DNA from: Cannabis sativa
Taxonomy: Eukaryota; Streptophyta; Magnoliopsida; Rosales; Cannabaceae
Direction of reading: 5' to 3'
NCBI RefSeq assembly: GCF_029168945.1
Contig: NC_083610.1
Span: 49,927,429 to 49,991,428 of the forward strand
DNA: 64,000 nt
In this document: in pieces, positions 33,540 to 47,262 of the stretch
How the letters are laid out: every line of letters begins with the position of its first letter
Position numbering within the stretch: the first letter of the stretch is position 1
The notes under the pieces: generated by a model
What the model was told of the DNA's origin: nothing
Database searches by the model: none
Seen by the model: only the letters and a program-made list of their open reading frames with translations
Position numbers and translations under genes: made by a program

Positions 33540-35690
33540 TCAATCTTAGAAATCTCCTACTTGTATGGGCAAATCAACTTAGAGTTAAATTAGTAGTGGT
33601 GGTCCAAGAAAGAATTACTCATCCTACAGTTACACTTTCACAAGTGTTTAATAACCATTTTTCTATTAATGGATTCAAACTGTATGAGTTGAGTATTCTA
33701 TGACCAGAATCCACTTGCACTATTCTAAGAACTCTTTGATGTAACTAAATCAAGTCATCAAGAGACACAACCAAATAAATCTATGGCATTTGTATCTTGT
33801 CCATAGTTGTTTTGACAAGATCATTCTCTGCAAAGAGTTAATATGCATATATCCACTGAAATTAAGTTCATCTCATTCGCAGATGGATGTACATTCAAGG
33901 GTGGATATGAGTTTTCGTTGTATTCTTAAAACAATCACTCTAGATTTTACCTTATGCAAAAAGAAATTTGAAATGTTTGAAAAATTTCATGAATTTCTAG
34001 CAATGGTGATAAACCATTAACGTAAGTGGTTAAAGATCTTGCGAACTGATAGGGGTGGAGAAAAAGTTAGTAGATATGCAGTTCAAAGATCATTAATTTG
34101 ATTTTTGAATTATATCCAAACTTACCTCCCCAGAAATTCAATTTGCATATTGATAATTAGTTACTAGTCATTGGCTAAATCTTTCTATGGTAATATAATT
34201 TCAGAATGATGCAATGGTTGTATACTTAATGTAAATCATTACTAGATTCATGGATGACCTAATCGAAATGTTAAGAAAAGCTAGAAATGCTAACCCTGGT
34301 TTGCATATTTGTTAGCTATTCTAAGTGATTAGTGGTGGACCATCCCATAGTCATTAGATAAGAAAGTGTTTGTTTAAACAAATACTACTTTTCTATAAAA
34401 AATGACTAAGTCTGAAAATAAAGTAGCAAATAAAGGAGATATTTTTTTTCTTGATTCCATAAGTGTTCTATCATCTTATTCTTTACAAGATGATCCCACT
34501 GCCTCTGTTTGCTTAACACAACCGAAGAGGTCAATACCATTTAGTTTTCTTAGACTTAGTTCACGGTACCTTGTCTTAGTGGGAGAGTTTCTAGGAACTC
34601 ACTCTTCTTATGACTTGGAAGACACTAGTGATTAAAATCCATTGTGAGTTTAAACAAGTAATGGATTGTCAAGATAAGAAACTAAGAAGAAAAACCAAGA
34701 GAACTATAGCTTGATTCATTCACATGGAGTAACCTAAAGTTTTCTATTACAAGGACATAAAAGGAAATTTTTGTTAATAAGTCTATTCAATGGACTTAAC
34801 AAAACTTCCTGTTCCTAGTATTATAGGTTTGAGTTTATCTAAACCTAGGGCTGGTGATATACCTGGTAATTACTTACTCTAATGCAAGAAACTTACTTTA
34901 ATAAGATGCTGAAGCATTTTCTTTCCAATGGCAATCTATAGAAGCTTCACAACTTCTAAGAAATTTTATTTATCTAAGGAAAAGTCTCAACTATTCCAGA
35001 AAAGATAAAGCCATGAAAGAATTTCTTAAATCAACAGTGAGAGGTCTCAGATATGCTTTTGTATGCCTTAGACCAGACACCTGCTGTTGAGTGGGAGTAA
35101 TGAGTAGGTATCAGATTAATCCAGGAGAAAAACATTGGAAGACAATCAAGTAAATCTTAAGATTAAGAATAGGAACTATATGTTAGTCAATAAGGGTGTG
35201 TTTAAAACTCTTAGACTACACCACATCAGATTTCAAGACTTGCCTTTGTGCTAGAAAGTCAGCTGATAAAATGGTGATTACTCTGGGGGTGGAATAGTGA
35301 TTTTGGAGAAGTGTAAAAACCTATCTGAAGTCTCTTAGTCTAACAGAAAGAGATTGAATGTTAAAGTTGCAGGAAAGGTAATTATTCAGTCTAAGGAAAG
35401 TTCTATACATTTGTGGCACCGTTCCAACTTGCCTTAACTACTAGTGTTACTTCCTGAATAACCAAGAAGTAGTTGCCAAAAGTATAGAATCCAGTATCCC
35501 AAGAGAGTAGACATATAGAGAGGAATTTCACATTATCAAGGATTTTGTAATTAAGGAAGAATAATGGTGGAGAAGAGGTTGTGTTTAGTTCAACCTGTTA
35601 GATCCTATTACGAGGAGTTTACTACTATTACACTTGATTTGTATATCAAGGTGTTGAGATTATTTGAAATGCACATTTTGTTTTATATTA
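33540..35690 (+). pseudogene. Heavily decayed copia pol
   Basis: Nucleotide-level relics in the same order as the intact-like copies: CTATGGCATTTGTATCTTGTC near 33781 (GAG-pre-integrase), AAGATCTTGCGAACTGATAG at about 34034 (integrase DRGGE region, almost unchanged), GAGTAGGTATCAGATTAATCC near 35100 (RT end) and TTACTCTGGGGGTGGAATAG near 35278 (RNase H). No frame survives beyond about 77 codons. Again no gag-like region is visible upstream. A polypurine tract and LTR follow at 35694-35706. Confidence 0.85.
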
Positions 35691-35705
35691 GTGCAAGTGG
35701 GAGTT

Positions 35706-37555
35706 TGTTGGGTTTTGTGCCCTAAATAAAACTCATTTTAATATAATCAGATTTACTTATTAATAAAGATCAGAAATAACATTTTATGTTGCATGGTTCA
35801 CATGATTTATTTCATGATTATATATATAATGTATGAATTCCATTTAAGTCCAAAACATATGAATTTGTTAATGATTATAGTGTTGTCAGCACAGTGGAAT
35901 ATAATCTTAATTATATGTTCGAAAGTTTATTCCCTGATTTGTCAGAACACTAGATTTAGACTGACATGGTATAGTCACCGATAGGTATTCTTACACCTTG
36001 AAAAAGTGTTATGTTCTTTCCAGGACATTGGCAAAGTTTACCAGTATCGGATGTATGGAGTATACATCGGAAGGGACCGATATTGAACTTTGATTAGATA
36101 TATTAGAATTTACCGTAATATCTATTCAATTCAATATCACATGTTGATCCTAGATCAAATGATCTTAATCCTGATATGATTAGGTTCAATCTCAAGAGTG
36201 TTATTCGTGTTCTTTGATTTGTTAGTTAAGCCTACTTTTGGGTCAGGGTGATACGTACATTTTGGGAACACGGTAGTCCAATTGAGTGGGAGCGCTAACA
36301 TAAATATGAAATCTAGAGCTTCTATCTGGCGAATAGAAAGTAAAGGATGATTTCCTTCGAGCTTAACCAAAAGAAAATAAATGGTGGAGAACTCATTTCA
36401 CTTAGCTGAAATATCATTTATACAGGGTTAAGTATTTTAAGGATAAAATACATTGTAGAGTGTTACGGTAATTTAATCCCTTTACAGTGTAAATCATCTA
36501 TATAGAGGATCATTGATCAAATTAGGATTATAACAATGGATAACTAATGACGTATCTATATCGTGGAACATATAGAGCGTTCTATATGACTGAGAGTGCA
36601 ATTCCAAGTTCTAAGAGTGGATTCAATAAGGAATTAATAAGTTAGGGAATTTACTTGGTAAATTCGGTTTGACTTATTGGAAGCTCGGTTATATAGACCC
36701 ATGGTCCCCATACTAGTTGAGACCATACTGCTTGTAAGACTCAGTTAATTGATTTTAATTAATCAATTATAATTCTAAAAGTTAGACTATGTCTACTTTA
36801 TGAATTTTCACTAAGCAAGGGTGAAATTGTAAAGAAAAGAGATTCTAGGTTTATTTATTACTTAAGATATTTTATATGTCTAAATTAATAAATATATTAA
36901 ATGGCAATATTATTCAATAATTATTTTTAGTTATTAAATAATTAGAATTGGCATTTAATTGGTTAAATTGAAAATTTTGCATTTTTGAGAAAATGGGAAT
37001 GAAAAATAACAAAATAGAAAAGTTGCAAAGTGAGGCCCAATTTCCTATTCTGGCGGCCCACTATGCAAAGCCCTTTACCATTTTATTTTTTCATTATTTT
37101 AATGTCATACAATTCTAACCTAAACCTAGAGGGCATTCTATAAATAGAAAGTGTTGGCTTCAGGAAACTCATAACTTTGCACATTGTTTCCTTCAGAAAA
37201 AGCATACACGCCACTTTCTCTCTCTTTTCCTCTCTACAATTTCGAAACCCTTGAGTGAATGAGTAGTGCCCACACACATCAAGTGGTACATCAATCATAG
37301 TATATAAGACTGTGTAAAATCAGCACCAACAAGAAGGAGAGAAAGATATCCAGATTCAGATCTTGATAATGCTCTGCTACAGAAAGGAATCAAGGGCTAG
37401 AGATCTGAATGGAAGGAGTCATAATATTCCGCTGCACCCAATGTAAAGTTTTTTTAAACTCTTATGTGTTTATTTCATTGTTTTAGAATTCATATTAGGA
37501 TGTTAATAAAACATACTTGGTAGTAAATCTAGATCCTGGTAAAATATTTCCAACA
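35706..37555 (+). repeat. Copia 3' LTR of the old copy, 1850 bp
   Basis: TGTTGGGTTTTGTGCCCTAA...TTTCCAACA, preceded by CAAGTGGGAGTT. TATAAATA at 37139-37146. Clearly diverged from the 10-26 kb LTRs, but collinear. An antisense 71-codon frame at 36155-36370 is homologous to those in the other LTRs at DNA level and is not considered a gene. Confidence 0.93.
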
Positions 37556-40479
37556 AAAACACCTATGACTCCATATGTCTTTATATAACCCTCTCCAACT
37601 ATGTCTTCCTCAAACCCTAAAATAACCAACAACCCTTCTTCCTCTCAAACCTACGAAACCCTCGCCCAACCACCCCTTTCTTCCTCCCATTTTTTCATCT
37701 TTCATCCGTTTTACCCATTTTGTTTTTTAAAATCTTGTATTTTTCATAGCCAAAAATATATCCCCGGAGTTTGATCATTTTTTTTTTTGGTTTTTTAAGG
37801 TAAACCGAGCTTAGAGGTGGTGGTTATGGTTGTTGTGGTGGTTGTAACTCCGGCCACCGCTTTTGGTGGAGAAATCATTGAATCACAATGTCCATTAAGG
37901 TATAAATCTAATATCTAATAATTTTATTAATGGAAATTGTTTTATTTTGTAAATTTTTTTAGGATTTTTCCATATTGTTAAGATTGTGTTCTTGTGGTTG
38001 TGCATGGTGGCCAGATTTTGGTTGGTATTGGTGGCCAGATTTCAGTAATAAGGTTAAAATCTAAATTTTAATAGTATTTATATATATGTATGTATTTTAT
38101 ATTTTATTGAATGTGTATTGTATGTATACATATTTTGTGATTGTATATATATTGTATGTATATGTATTGTATTGTATATGTATGTATGTATGTATGTATG
38201 TATACAAATATTGTAATTATATTGTATATTTTTTTATGTATTGATGTGTATATAATGAATATTTTAAATAAATAGTTTTGTTAAATATTATGAATGAGAA
38301 CGACATAGAAGAGTATTAAAATAAAAAGTTTAGAAATTAGTTCTATTTTTCATCATTTTTTTTCTATTTTAAATTTTATTCTTGTGTTTTTATTTTTTTA
38401 GTAGTTAGTAAATTGTTAGTTACAATTACTTAACAAATTACTAATTTTTATTTCTATTAATGTATTCTTAATACTAACTAGTCACTAATGAGTAACTAGT
38501 TAGTAACTAGTTACTCATTAATTATATAACTAATAAGTAGCTAAATAAAGATTTTTTTTTAATTTTGTAGTATTTTTTACATTGTAGATTGTGAGGTTAA
38601 TTTACAAGGATCCGACTTATTTGGTGTTAAACAGTTTCTAGCTAGCTCAAGGTACACATTTACTAACTTTTATTATTAATTAATCATGAATGCGTAGTAG
38701 AGTTTGAATATCTTAAGTATTTATTCGTAGTGAAGTAGGTTCTGCGATATATTGTACTCTCGTCAGATGAGTGGAATAATATGCATGTTAGATGAGTTTG
38801 AATATCTGACATATTCATCCGTAGTGAAGTATATTCTGCGAATACATATACTGTGGTCGGATGGGTGATAAATTTTTGTATTGCTAAATATTGTTGTGAT
38901 TGTTTTATATTATTCTAAATTGTGTTTTGTTGTTGTTAATAATTTTAAAGTTTTGGAAAACGTTCAATTATAGTCGTTATGCTGCTAAAATTTCGGTAGA
39001 ATTAGGACTAGTTACTAGTTAGTAATTTAGTATACTATACTTAGTTACTAGTTATTAATTTTGTAAGTCTTGAGGTGTTTGATGCGTAAGTCTCACAAAT
39101 TATATTGCAATAATATTTTAGAATACCTAAGGATAAATAAAATATCACATAAAATTTAAACATAACAATGATGTATCATAAAACTTAAACTAAAGTAAAG
39201 ATAATTATATTTCTAGAACTAGAACCCTAAATTCTATTATCTTAAAAAACACATGACTCATAAAACTTGAACTAAAATATTAATGTAAAATGCAATGATA
39301 ATTAGAAATCATCTAAGTCATCATCACTTGTTTTATCTTGTTTTAGATTGTTTTTTGTTGTTATTGGTAACTTTAAATTTTTGGAGAATGTTCAATTATA
39401 ACCCTTATGTTGTCGAAATTTTAGTGGAATTAGAATTAAATTATTTGATACAAGTTTTTCTTAAAGTTGGTTGTTAGGATTTTTTGTTAATTTTGTGGAT
39501 AAATCATGGATGAGTGCGGTGCGCCGGTCAAAACATAGTTAGTAATTTAGAGTAAAATTAGTTACTGGTTAGTTACAAATTATATTTAGTATACTATAGT
39601 TAGTTAATAACTAGTAATTCAGTAGGTTTTGTAATATATTTTACTACGGCCGGATCGATAGGTGGAATAATATGCATGTTAGATGAGTTTAAATATCTTC
39701 AATATTCATCCGTAGTGAAGAAGTTTATGTGAATACATATACTGTGGTCGGATGGATAGTAAACTTTTGTATTGCTAAATGTTGTTATGATTATTTTATA
39801 TTATTTTGAATTATGTTTTGTTATTATTAATATCTTTAATTTTTTTGGAAATGTTCAATTATAGCCGTTATGCTGCTGAAATTTTAGTAGAATTAGGTAT
39901 GCTTTCTTTAACCTACTTTTATAAGAATTAACAAATACATCCTAACTATTTATTCTAATACTTAAGAGAAGAATTCTACTAATTTATTTTAAGTAAAACA
40001 ACAAATTAAAATATTGCACATTATTAATTATTCAAAATACTAATTATTATACAAAACATAACTTAAAAAATTATAAAAAATAATACTAATACACTAGAAA
40101 AATACAAACTCATATTATAAAATTTAAATGTATAAAAATATTAAATTACATAAAAATTAAAATATATTATTTATTATTCAATATACTAATTATTATACAA
40201 AATATAATCAAAAAATTAAAAAAAATATACTAAAAAAATACAAACACATATTAATAATTATAAAATTTTATTAAAAGATAGCATGTATACAAACACTTAG
40301 AGTAATGTAAATGTGTATTTATTTAACTTTTCTATTTAATTTTTAGTTATGCTTATTATATATAATTTATACTTAATTTAATTATATTAATAATAAAATA
40401 ATAAATATATATGAAAAAAAATTAGATTTTTTTACAAAAATAAAAAAAATAATATTAAAATACAAAATCTTAAAGCTGA
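37556..40479. other. Probable interior of a CACTA element with internal repeats
   Basis: No transposase frame recognised. Segments around 38690-39000, 39330-39450 and 39600-39900 are diverged copies of one another, sharing TATGCATGTTAGATGAGTTT, ATTCATCCGTAGTGAAG, ACATATACTGTGGTCGGATG and AAATGTTCAATTATAGCCGT-like blocks. A (TGTA)n/(TATG)n microsatellite lies at about 38085-38205. Assignment to the CACTA element ending at 40775 rests on adjacency only. Confidence 0.45.
38085..38205. repeat. TGTA/TATG-rich microsatellite
   Basis: Imperfect runs of TATATGTATG and a short pure (TATG)n near 38180-38200. Confidence 0.85.
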
Positions 40480-40775
40480 AAAAAAATCATAGGAAACCCC
40501 TATGGAGTCGGTTATTTCAGTTATTATGAAATAACCGACTCCGTAGTAACCGACACCGTAGGGTCCCTACGAAGTCGATTATTTCATAATAACCGACGCC
40601 ATAGGGACCCTACAGAGGCCGTTTTTTCATAATAACCGACTCCATAGGGTCCCTACACCATCAACTTTTTTTAACCCCTATAGCGTCACCTGAAACAGCA
40701 TCGATAGCAAATTTTATCAAAACTGGCGCTGAAAAGCTTTAAAAACTGCCTCTAAAGCCCAATTTTGTTGTAGTG
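40480..40775 (-). mobile_element. 3' end of a second CACTA-type element
   Basis: Ends ...AATTTTGTTGTAGTG at 40775, which reads CACTACAACAAAATT inward from the minus strand. Immediately inside are at least four copies, in both orientations, of a motif near ATAACCGACTCCATAGGG and TAGGGTCCCTAC. Terminal CACTA plus subterminal repeats is diagnostic for this superfamily. The other end was not found. Confidence 0.75.
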
Positions 40776-41228
40776 GAAGCATATAGTAGTGCACCGACGG
40801 AAAAAGGTTCTTTCTTCGGTTATGAATCGAAGTAAAAAAAATAAAAAATAAAATCAGAACCATTACCGCACCATATAGAGCTAGATCTAACAACTGAAAA
40901 TTAAAAAAAAAATATAAACAAACCCAAGATAAAAATGTTTATCTAAAATTGATATATTGAATCTCATCAAATATAATACATCCAAACAATACATCAAATA
41001 CAATACATCCCAATAATATATTAAAAACAATACATCCAAACACAAATATGAAATGAAATTAACAAAATTAAAAAGAAGCTCCCACTGAGAACCACTGAAC
41101 GAACCGCCTAAAAAAAACAAAATTAAAGAGATTAGAAAGAGAGAAAGATTGGGAGAAAAGTGGTCCGTCTATTATGGATGCAAGCCTCGTCCAAGGTGAA
41201 TATCTTGGGGTGGGGATTTGAGGGCTTG
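40776..41228. other. Spacer, no gene seen
   Basis: Contains a short imperfect repeat of AATACATCCAAACAATACATC (about 40975-41042) and nothing else recognised. Confidence 0.6.
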
Positions 41229-44200
41229 TGTAATGACTGCATGATTATATTATGGATTAGTTGGGCGATTACCATTAATTATTGATATTTTATAATTATA
41301 CATGATTATATTTATTGTGGGTCCCATTTTTAGGAATAAGGGCATTAGAGTTATAATTTCTCAATTTTGAAGATTTTATTAAACTCTATGTATATTATTT
41401 ATGCTAAATGTGAAATTTACAATTTTTATGATTGTTGCTCGATAACGATGGAAAATGTGACGAATGGCCGTTACAGTCACACGGGTGAAGTTAGAACCTT
41501 TGTTTTAGCGGGGTATTCATAAGTGATATTTGGAATATCGAGGTTAGGCAGAGTTGTTGTATTGGATCATTTTACCATTAAGCCTAAAGGTTACTTAGGT
41601 GAGAAGCAAGGGGCAAAACTAGAATTTTTTCCAAGAGATTTAAGTTTTCTTTAGTGTTGGTTTAATTCTGATTATTAGTTAAGTTTATCATTTATTCATT
41701 AAGATAAACTTAGGAAAATTAAGACAAATAAACCAGTATCTCATTCTCTCTATCTTTCCTTCATTTTTAAATTGCTCATCTAATTCTAATGATTTTTAGC
41801 AAAGAATTAAAGGGAATTAAAGTGATTTTTAGCAAAGAATCAAAGGTAAAGCCCTAGAACCCATTTCCTTAACTTTTGATAAACTTTTTTTTAGTTTTGA
41901 ACATGCAAAGTTGGAGATTAGCAACTGTCCGACCCTAGGTTTTATTGAGTTGATTTTTGAAGTTTGTTATTGAGGTTTTATGCTTCCTAGAGTTGATTTT
42001 AAGGGTTGGTTGTGATTGAGCAAGTTTGAGTTCAAGAACTTAAACTTGGCTCAACAATGGTGGTTTGTGAATTTTTGTATATTTTGTGGCTCTGTTGCTT
42101 GGAGTTGGTTTATTGTGATGTTATTAGATGTTCGGGAGCTTAAATTTGAGTTTTGGGTTGTTTTGAGCATGATTTAGGGCTTTGTTGTTTTCTGTGCAGA
42201 AAATAGTACGTCGTTTTTGTGGAACTAGTCTACTGTTTTTTCTTGCAGAGAACCCAAGAAAATAGTTTGCCATTTTTATAGAAATGACCTGCCGTTTTTC
42301 AGGTAGTTTTCTCGTATAGTTGTTTTTCTCGTGTTTCCTCGATATTTAGGGTGTTTCCATGGTATTTATCGATAGGAGAAGTTCTAGTTTTAAGTTTAGG
42401 ACCCCGGAAAGGTCTTAAAAAGTTATTTACCCATTTTACATGATTGTGACATAGGGCCTCCGTTCAACGCGTAATTTTCAATTCAGGTCGACCGACACAC
42501 TTGAATTCAGAAATGAGGTAAGGTTAGCATAGAATATATATATATGTATATGTGTATGTATATTATATGCATGCTATTTATATGATTCATATGTTACCAA
42601 CACTAGTACGGTAGCGGTTACCGAGTGTTGGGCTTTGTGCCCTAAATAAAATTCTATTTCAACGTAATCTTTGTCTTTCAATTATCAATAAAGAAACAGA
42701 AATAATTTTCATTACTTATTTAGTATGTCATTTGGTTCATGTGATCATTTATATGTTTATTTGATTTATAAATTCATCCAAATCCTTATCACATTGATAT
42801 TCTTGTTTATTGTGTCGTCAACACAGTGGAAAGTAATCAAGATTATGTGATTAAATGTATTCCTAGATTTATCAGTACACAAGGTTTAACTGATATGATA
42901 ATTTACAACATAGTTTACTTGTACCTTGGATAAGTGCTATGTCCTTTCTAGGGCATTGGTTAAAGTAAGCTTGGGTTGGATGCATGGAGTATGCATTGGA
43001 AGGGACTGATATTGAACTTGGATTAGATATGATAAATTTACCGTAATATCTATTTAATTCAATATCACCTAATTGATCCTAGATCAAATGATCTTAATCC
43101 TCACATGGTTAGGTTCGATCTCAAGAGTGTTATTTGTGTTCTTTGATTTGTTAGTTAAGCCTACCTTTTGGTCTGGGTGATACGTACATTTTGGGAACAT
43201 GGTAGTATAATTGAGTGGGAGCGCTAATCATAGATATGGAATCTATAGCTTCTATCTAGACATAGAAGTGAAACGATGATTTCCGTCGAGCTTGGCTAAA
43301 CAGAGATAAATGGTTGAGTACTCAATTTTAGTGATTATGTTAGTTGACTGAAATATCATTTATAGGTGGCTAAGTGTTTTAAGGATAAAATACATTGAAG
43401 GGTGTAACAGCAAATTAATCCCTATGCAATGTAGATCATCTATAGAGGATCATTGATTATTGGGATTAAAACAATGGATAATTAATAGCGTATCTATATC
43501 GTGGAACATATAGAGCGTTCTATATAACTGAGAGTGCAATTCCAAGTTCTATAGTGGATGCAATGATGAATTAATAAGTTAGTGGATTTACTTGGTAAAT
43601 TCTAGATCTGCTTATGGGAAGCTTGGTTATATCGGCCCATGGTCCCCATACTAGTTGAGACAAACTGCTTGTAAGACCCAGTTTATTGATTTTAGTTGTT
43701 CAATTATAATTCTAAAATTAGACTATGTATAGTTTATGAGTTTTTCACTAAAATATGGCTTGATTGTGAAGAAATAGTATTTTTGGATTTATTTGTTAAT
43801 TAAGGAACTTTATGGAGTCTAATTAATAAATATTATAAATGATAATTTTATTTGATAATTATTTTAATTATTAAATAAATAGTTTTGACATTTATAGGGT
43901 TGAAAGTGAAAAAAGTGGTATTTGTGAAAAATAGATAAAATAGTTGAGAAAAGTGACAAAAACCAAACTAGTGTAGGACCCACTATGTGGTCGGCCACTA
44001 GATGGCTTTTTCACTCTATTTTTATCAATTTTTTATTCCTAATAATTCAACCCTAACCCTATTGGAAAATAGTATAAAAGGAAGGCTATGGTCTCAATAT
44101 CCAACTAATGCCTCCAAAGCTAAAAACCTAGTTTTCTCTCTAGGTTTGATGAGACCTCTTCCTTCTTCTTCCTCTTCAATTTTTGAAGTACTATACCCTA

Positions 44201-45202
44201 TCTTCACAAATAAAATTCAAGCCTTAGTGATTGAGTGCATGCCCACACATATCAAGCAAGTCCTCAATCATGGTCTGTAAGACTGTGAAGAATCCAAAGA
44301 CAAGGAAGGAGTTTCGGGCTCAGATCTTGGTGATACTCTGCCACAGAAAGGATACACGGGTTAGAGATCTGAGCAGAAGGAGTCATTTAATTCCGCTGGA
44401 ACAACTCTAAGGTTTCTCATACCTTTTATGTGTTTATTTTATATTGTTTTAGAAGTTCATGTTTAGGATGTTAAAAACATACTTGTTAGTAAATCTAGAT
44501 CCTGGTAAAATATATTCCAACCTGAGTGCTTTAATATAGTATATGAATTTCAAAGGGTATGATTCGGTGTTACCAACACTAGTATAGTTAAGTACGTAGT
44601 GCATGTGGTACAACACTCAGTAATACTCTGGGTACGGTTCCGTCCTACCAACAGTAGTACATTAGCGGTACTTAGTGCATGTGGTACAGAGGTCGTACTT
44701 GTATTAAGAACGTTCTAAATCATCTATTAAGCCTTGTGGATAAGTGTAAGGGTGCCTAAGTACAAGTTAGTAATATATTATGTGTTGTATGCTTTTCTTA
44801 CTAAGTATGTCAACTCACAGATATTGTTTGCATTTGTATGTAAAAGAAAGGCTATGGCTAAGCAACAATGTGTCCAGAGCTCGGGGATGATTGTACATGT
44901 CAAGATGGTACGAATTAGAGAGTTCAATCTCGGGACGATTTGGGTTAGTCACTGTCCGACATATTTGTAAAGCTGATTTTGATTATGAATATTTATATTA
45001 TGGGTTAGGCAGGTATTAAGTGGGATTATGATCCAACTAATTTAGTTCAACATAAATTTTAAATTCGCTAAAAGTGAGTAAGTAAGCATAATTTATAAAT
45101 TACAAAGATTTATATATCATGTATGAATGTAATATGAGCTATATGTTGAATAAAAATATTTTTAGGTTCGGTAACCCTGAAGACCAGATTGGATGCCAAA
45201 AA
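41229..45202 (+). repeat. Gypsy-type LTR, interrupted by a copia solo LTR
   Basis: Starts TGTAATGACTGCATG, related to 27821. Its two halves (41229-42625 and 44527-45202) are joined when the nested copia LTR and one copy of its duplication are removed. The repeated phrase ACCAACACTAGTACGGTAGCGG near 42597 recurs on the far side near 44573 and 44637. It carries the TTACTAAGTATGTCAACTCAC motif (44798) shared with other gypsy LTRs here. The 3' boundary is uncertain because another LTR-like block begins at 45203. Confidence 0.6.
42626..44521 (+). mobile_element. Copia solo LTR, 1896 bp
   Basis: TGTTGGGCTTTGTGCCC...ATATTCCAAC, flanked by CCGAG (42621-42625) and CTGAG (44522-44526), a target duplication with one change. 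The terminal A of CCAACA appears lost. TATAAAAG at 44073-44080. A 92-codon frame (44002-44280) lies across the R/U5 region and is not conserved as protein in the sister LTRs. Confidence 0.88.
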
Positions 45203-47262
45203 TGTCACAACAGTTTTAGTTAGAATTATTAATGGGATTGTTGGGATAAGTTTATTTTAGAAATACCAGGGTATTTTAGTGTACTCGAAGTTGGCCAAAT
45301 ACCCTAAAAGTAAAAATTTCTTAGTGGCTAAAAAATAATAGGAAACTAATAATAATAAAGTTTTTATTAATATTATATTATTATTATCTCATTATTATTA
45401 ATATATTATTATTATAATATTATTTTATATATATATAAATTATCGTTTTTTTAAAAGCTTATTATATATATTATGTGATAACATAAGCAAAAATGAAACG
45501 AACGAACCCTCGTCCTCCCCCTTCGACGAAACCCTCTCCCTTTTATATTCATTTTCTTCGATTTTAAATCCAAAACCTAGTAATCTAAGCTCTAGTAGTA
45601 GTGGGATAGCGAATTCTCAGAGCAGGAAAACTTAAGGTAAGGTTTAATTTCATTTTAAGTTTAAAACAATTTGTTTCATATAGGGGCTTTGTGAATTAGA
45701 ATAGTTATGAAGGTTCTGACCTTATAGAATTGTTCTCGGGTAGTCATGGGTCTAGTTCTGTTATTTTCTTGCTACAATTGAGGTAATTTTGGATTAGAAA
45801 TTGAGTTAGAACTTTATATAGCTTAAGTCCAAACATTAGTGGCGTTTGCTAATTAAGGGCTCGATTTTAGTTTATATTGCATAAGTATGGTAGTATGTAT
45901 GGTATGTATGTACCCTATGAAGTTTGGGGTGGTTTGGACAGGTTCCGATAGCATTTCGGTGAGTGCCTAAACTTAGAAAATCACATTTTTACTTGTGAAA
46001 AACCGGTCAATTGGTTTTGGAACTGGTCAACCGGTTCTAGCCAACTAGTTTACTATTTCGGGCAGCGTCGGGAACTCGGGAATTGTATTTTTGCCATAAA
46101 TTTTCACTTGGGTATCTATTTTGGACGTTCTATATACTATTTCGAAGCTTGCAACGAGCTCTACCATACGGTAAATGTTTTAGAGCCAAAATATATGTTT
46201 TATTTTAGTGTATTTATAATGTGGGGTTTGGTAGAAAATCCTAGATTGTCTTATATCAATATTAAGCAGTGTTTTAGGATAAACAATTATTGGTTTACCG
46301 TTGTTGTGACATAGGACCGAGATCATCGGGGATAGTTCCTCACTTGGTATGGCCGACATGTATGAATCTAGATTAAAGGTAAGAAAAGTATATTGTACTG
46401 CATAGTACATTGTATTGTAATACAATTAATATTGTTATATAATAAAAAGATTGATTGGTTAAGCAATGATAATGTGATGATACAATGGATATAATATATG
46501 GGCTCACCTGATTAGGTAATGTGATTTTCCGATATATGGTGCTAGGCTATGACACGGGCTTGCCTGATTAGGCAACACAATAAAGGTTTATCAGACCAAA
46601 GCATCGACTTGCCTGATTAGGTAATGTGATGTAATGAAGATGGTTACTTTATGAATTAACATGTATATAATTTAAATTTTTAAATGAATATGATTCCTAT
46701 TATTGGTATAATATTTTTATATTACTATATATCTATATCCTGATGCTTATTCATGGAAGATGCCAGTAGTGATTTGGATTTCATCTATTGAACAATGCGT
46801 AATGGTTTGATTCTGATTGTGTATAAATGATAATATTCGAATACTAAATTATATGATTTTTATTATTGCTTTTCTTGTTGAGTCCTTGTGACTCACGAGT
46901 GCTATGTAGTGCATGTTAGGGCAAGGAAAAGTTAGAGCTACCATGAGGTGACAACCTTCTCCAGTAATGTACATAATGACCCTACCGACCTGTGTGCCGA
47001 GTTGTCAGGAGTTGTTTTGGACTGGTTGTATTTATTGTATTTTGAATTGTATTTTGAATTCTTATTGTCTATAGTCATTTGGGTAAATCTTTTTATAACA
47101 GGGATCCCTAAAATACCTTTTCAATGCTATTATAATGTCCATTTTCAGTCTTTTACTTTAGTCAAGTTTTTAATATTCTCACATAATAATTTATTAATAT
47201 ATTAGTATTAATCTAGTTTATAAAATCACACACGTGACGTCCCTATAGAATAGGGCGTTATA
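45203..47262 (+). repeat. Gypsy-type LTR (possibly solo)
   Basis: Begins TGTCACAACAG and ends TAGGGCGTTATA. The 3' end matches the ends of the LTR at 49670-51585 (reverse) and of the one at 52479, each with a small hairpin (CCCTAT/ATAGGG at 47241-47256). The GTTGAGTCCTTGTGACTCACG motif is near 46878. No matching target duplication was found (right flank GTGAC), so its left end is uncertain. Contains several short GCTTGCCTGATTAGG repeats (46500-46630). Confidence 0.55.

Noticed and set aside
27567..40775. Idea that the CACTA ends at 27567 and 40775 are the two termini of one 13-kb element
   Set aside because: The termini match only loosely (CACTACTTG against CACTACAAC) and the subterminal motifs are entirely different.
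44002..44280. 92-codon frame resembling a small protein
   Set aside because: Lies across the TATA/R/U5 region of a copia solo LTR; homologous LTRs do not keep it open.
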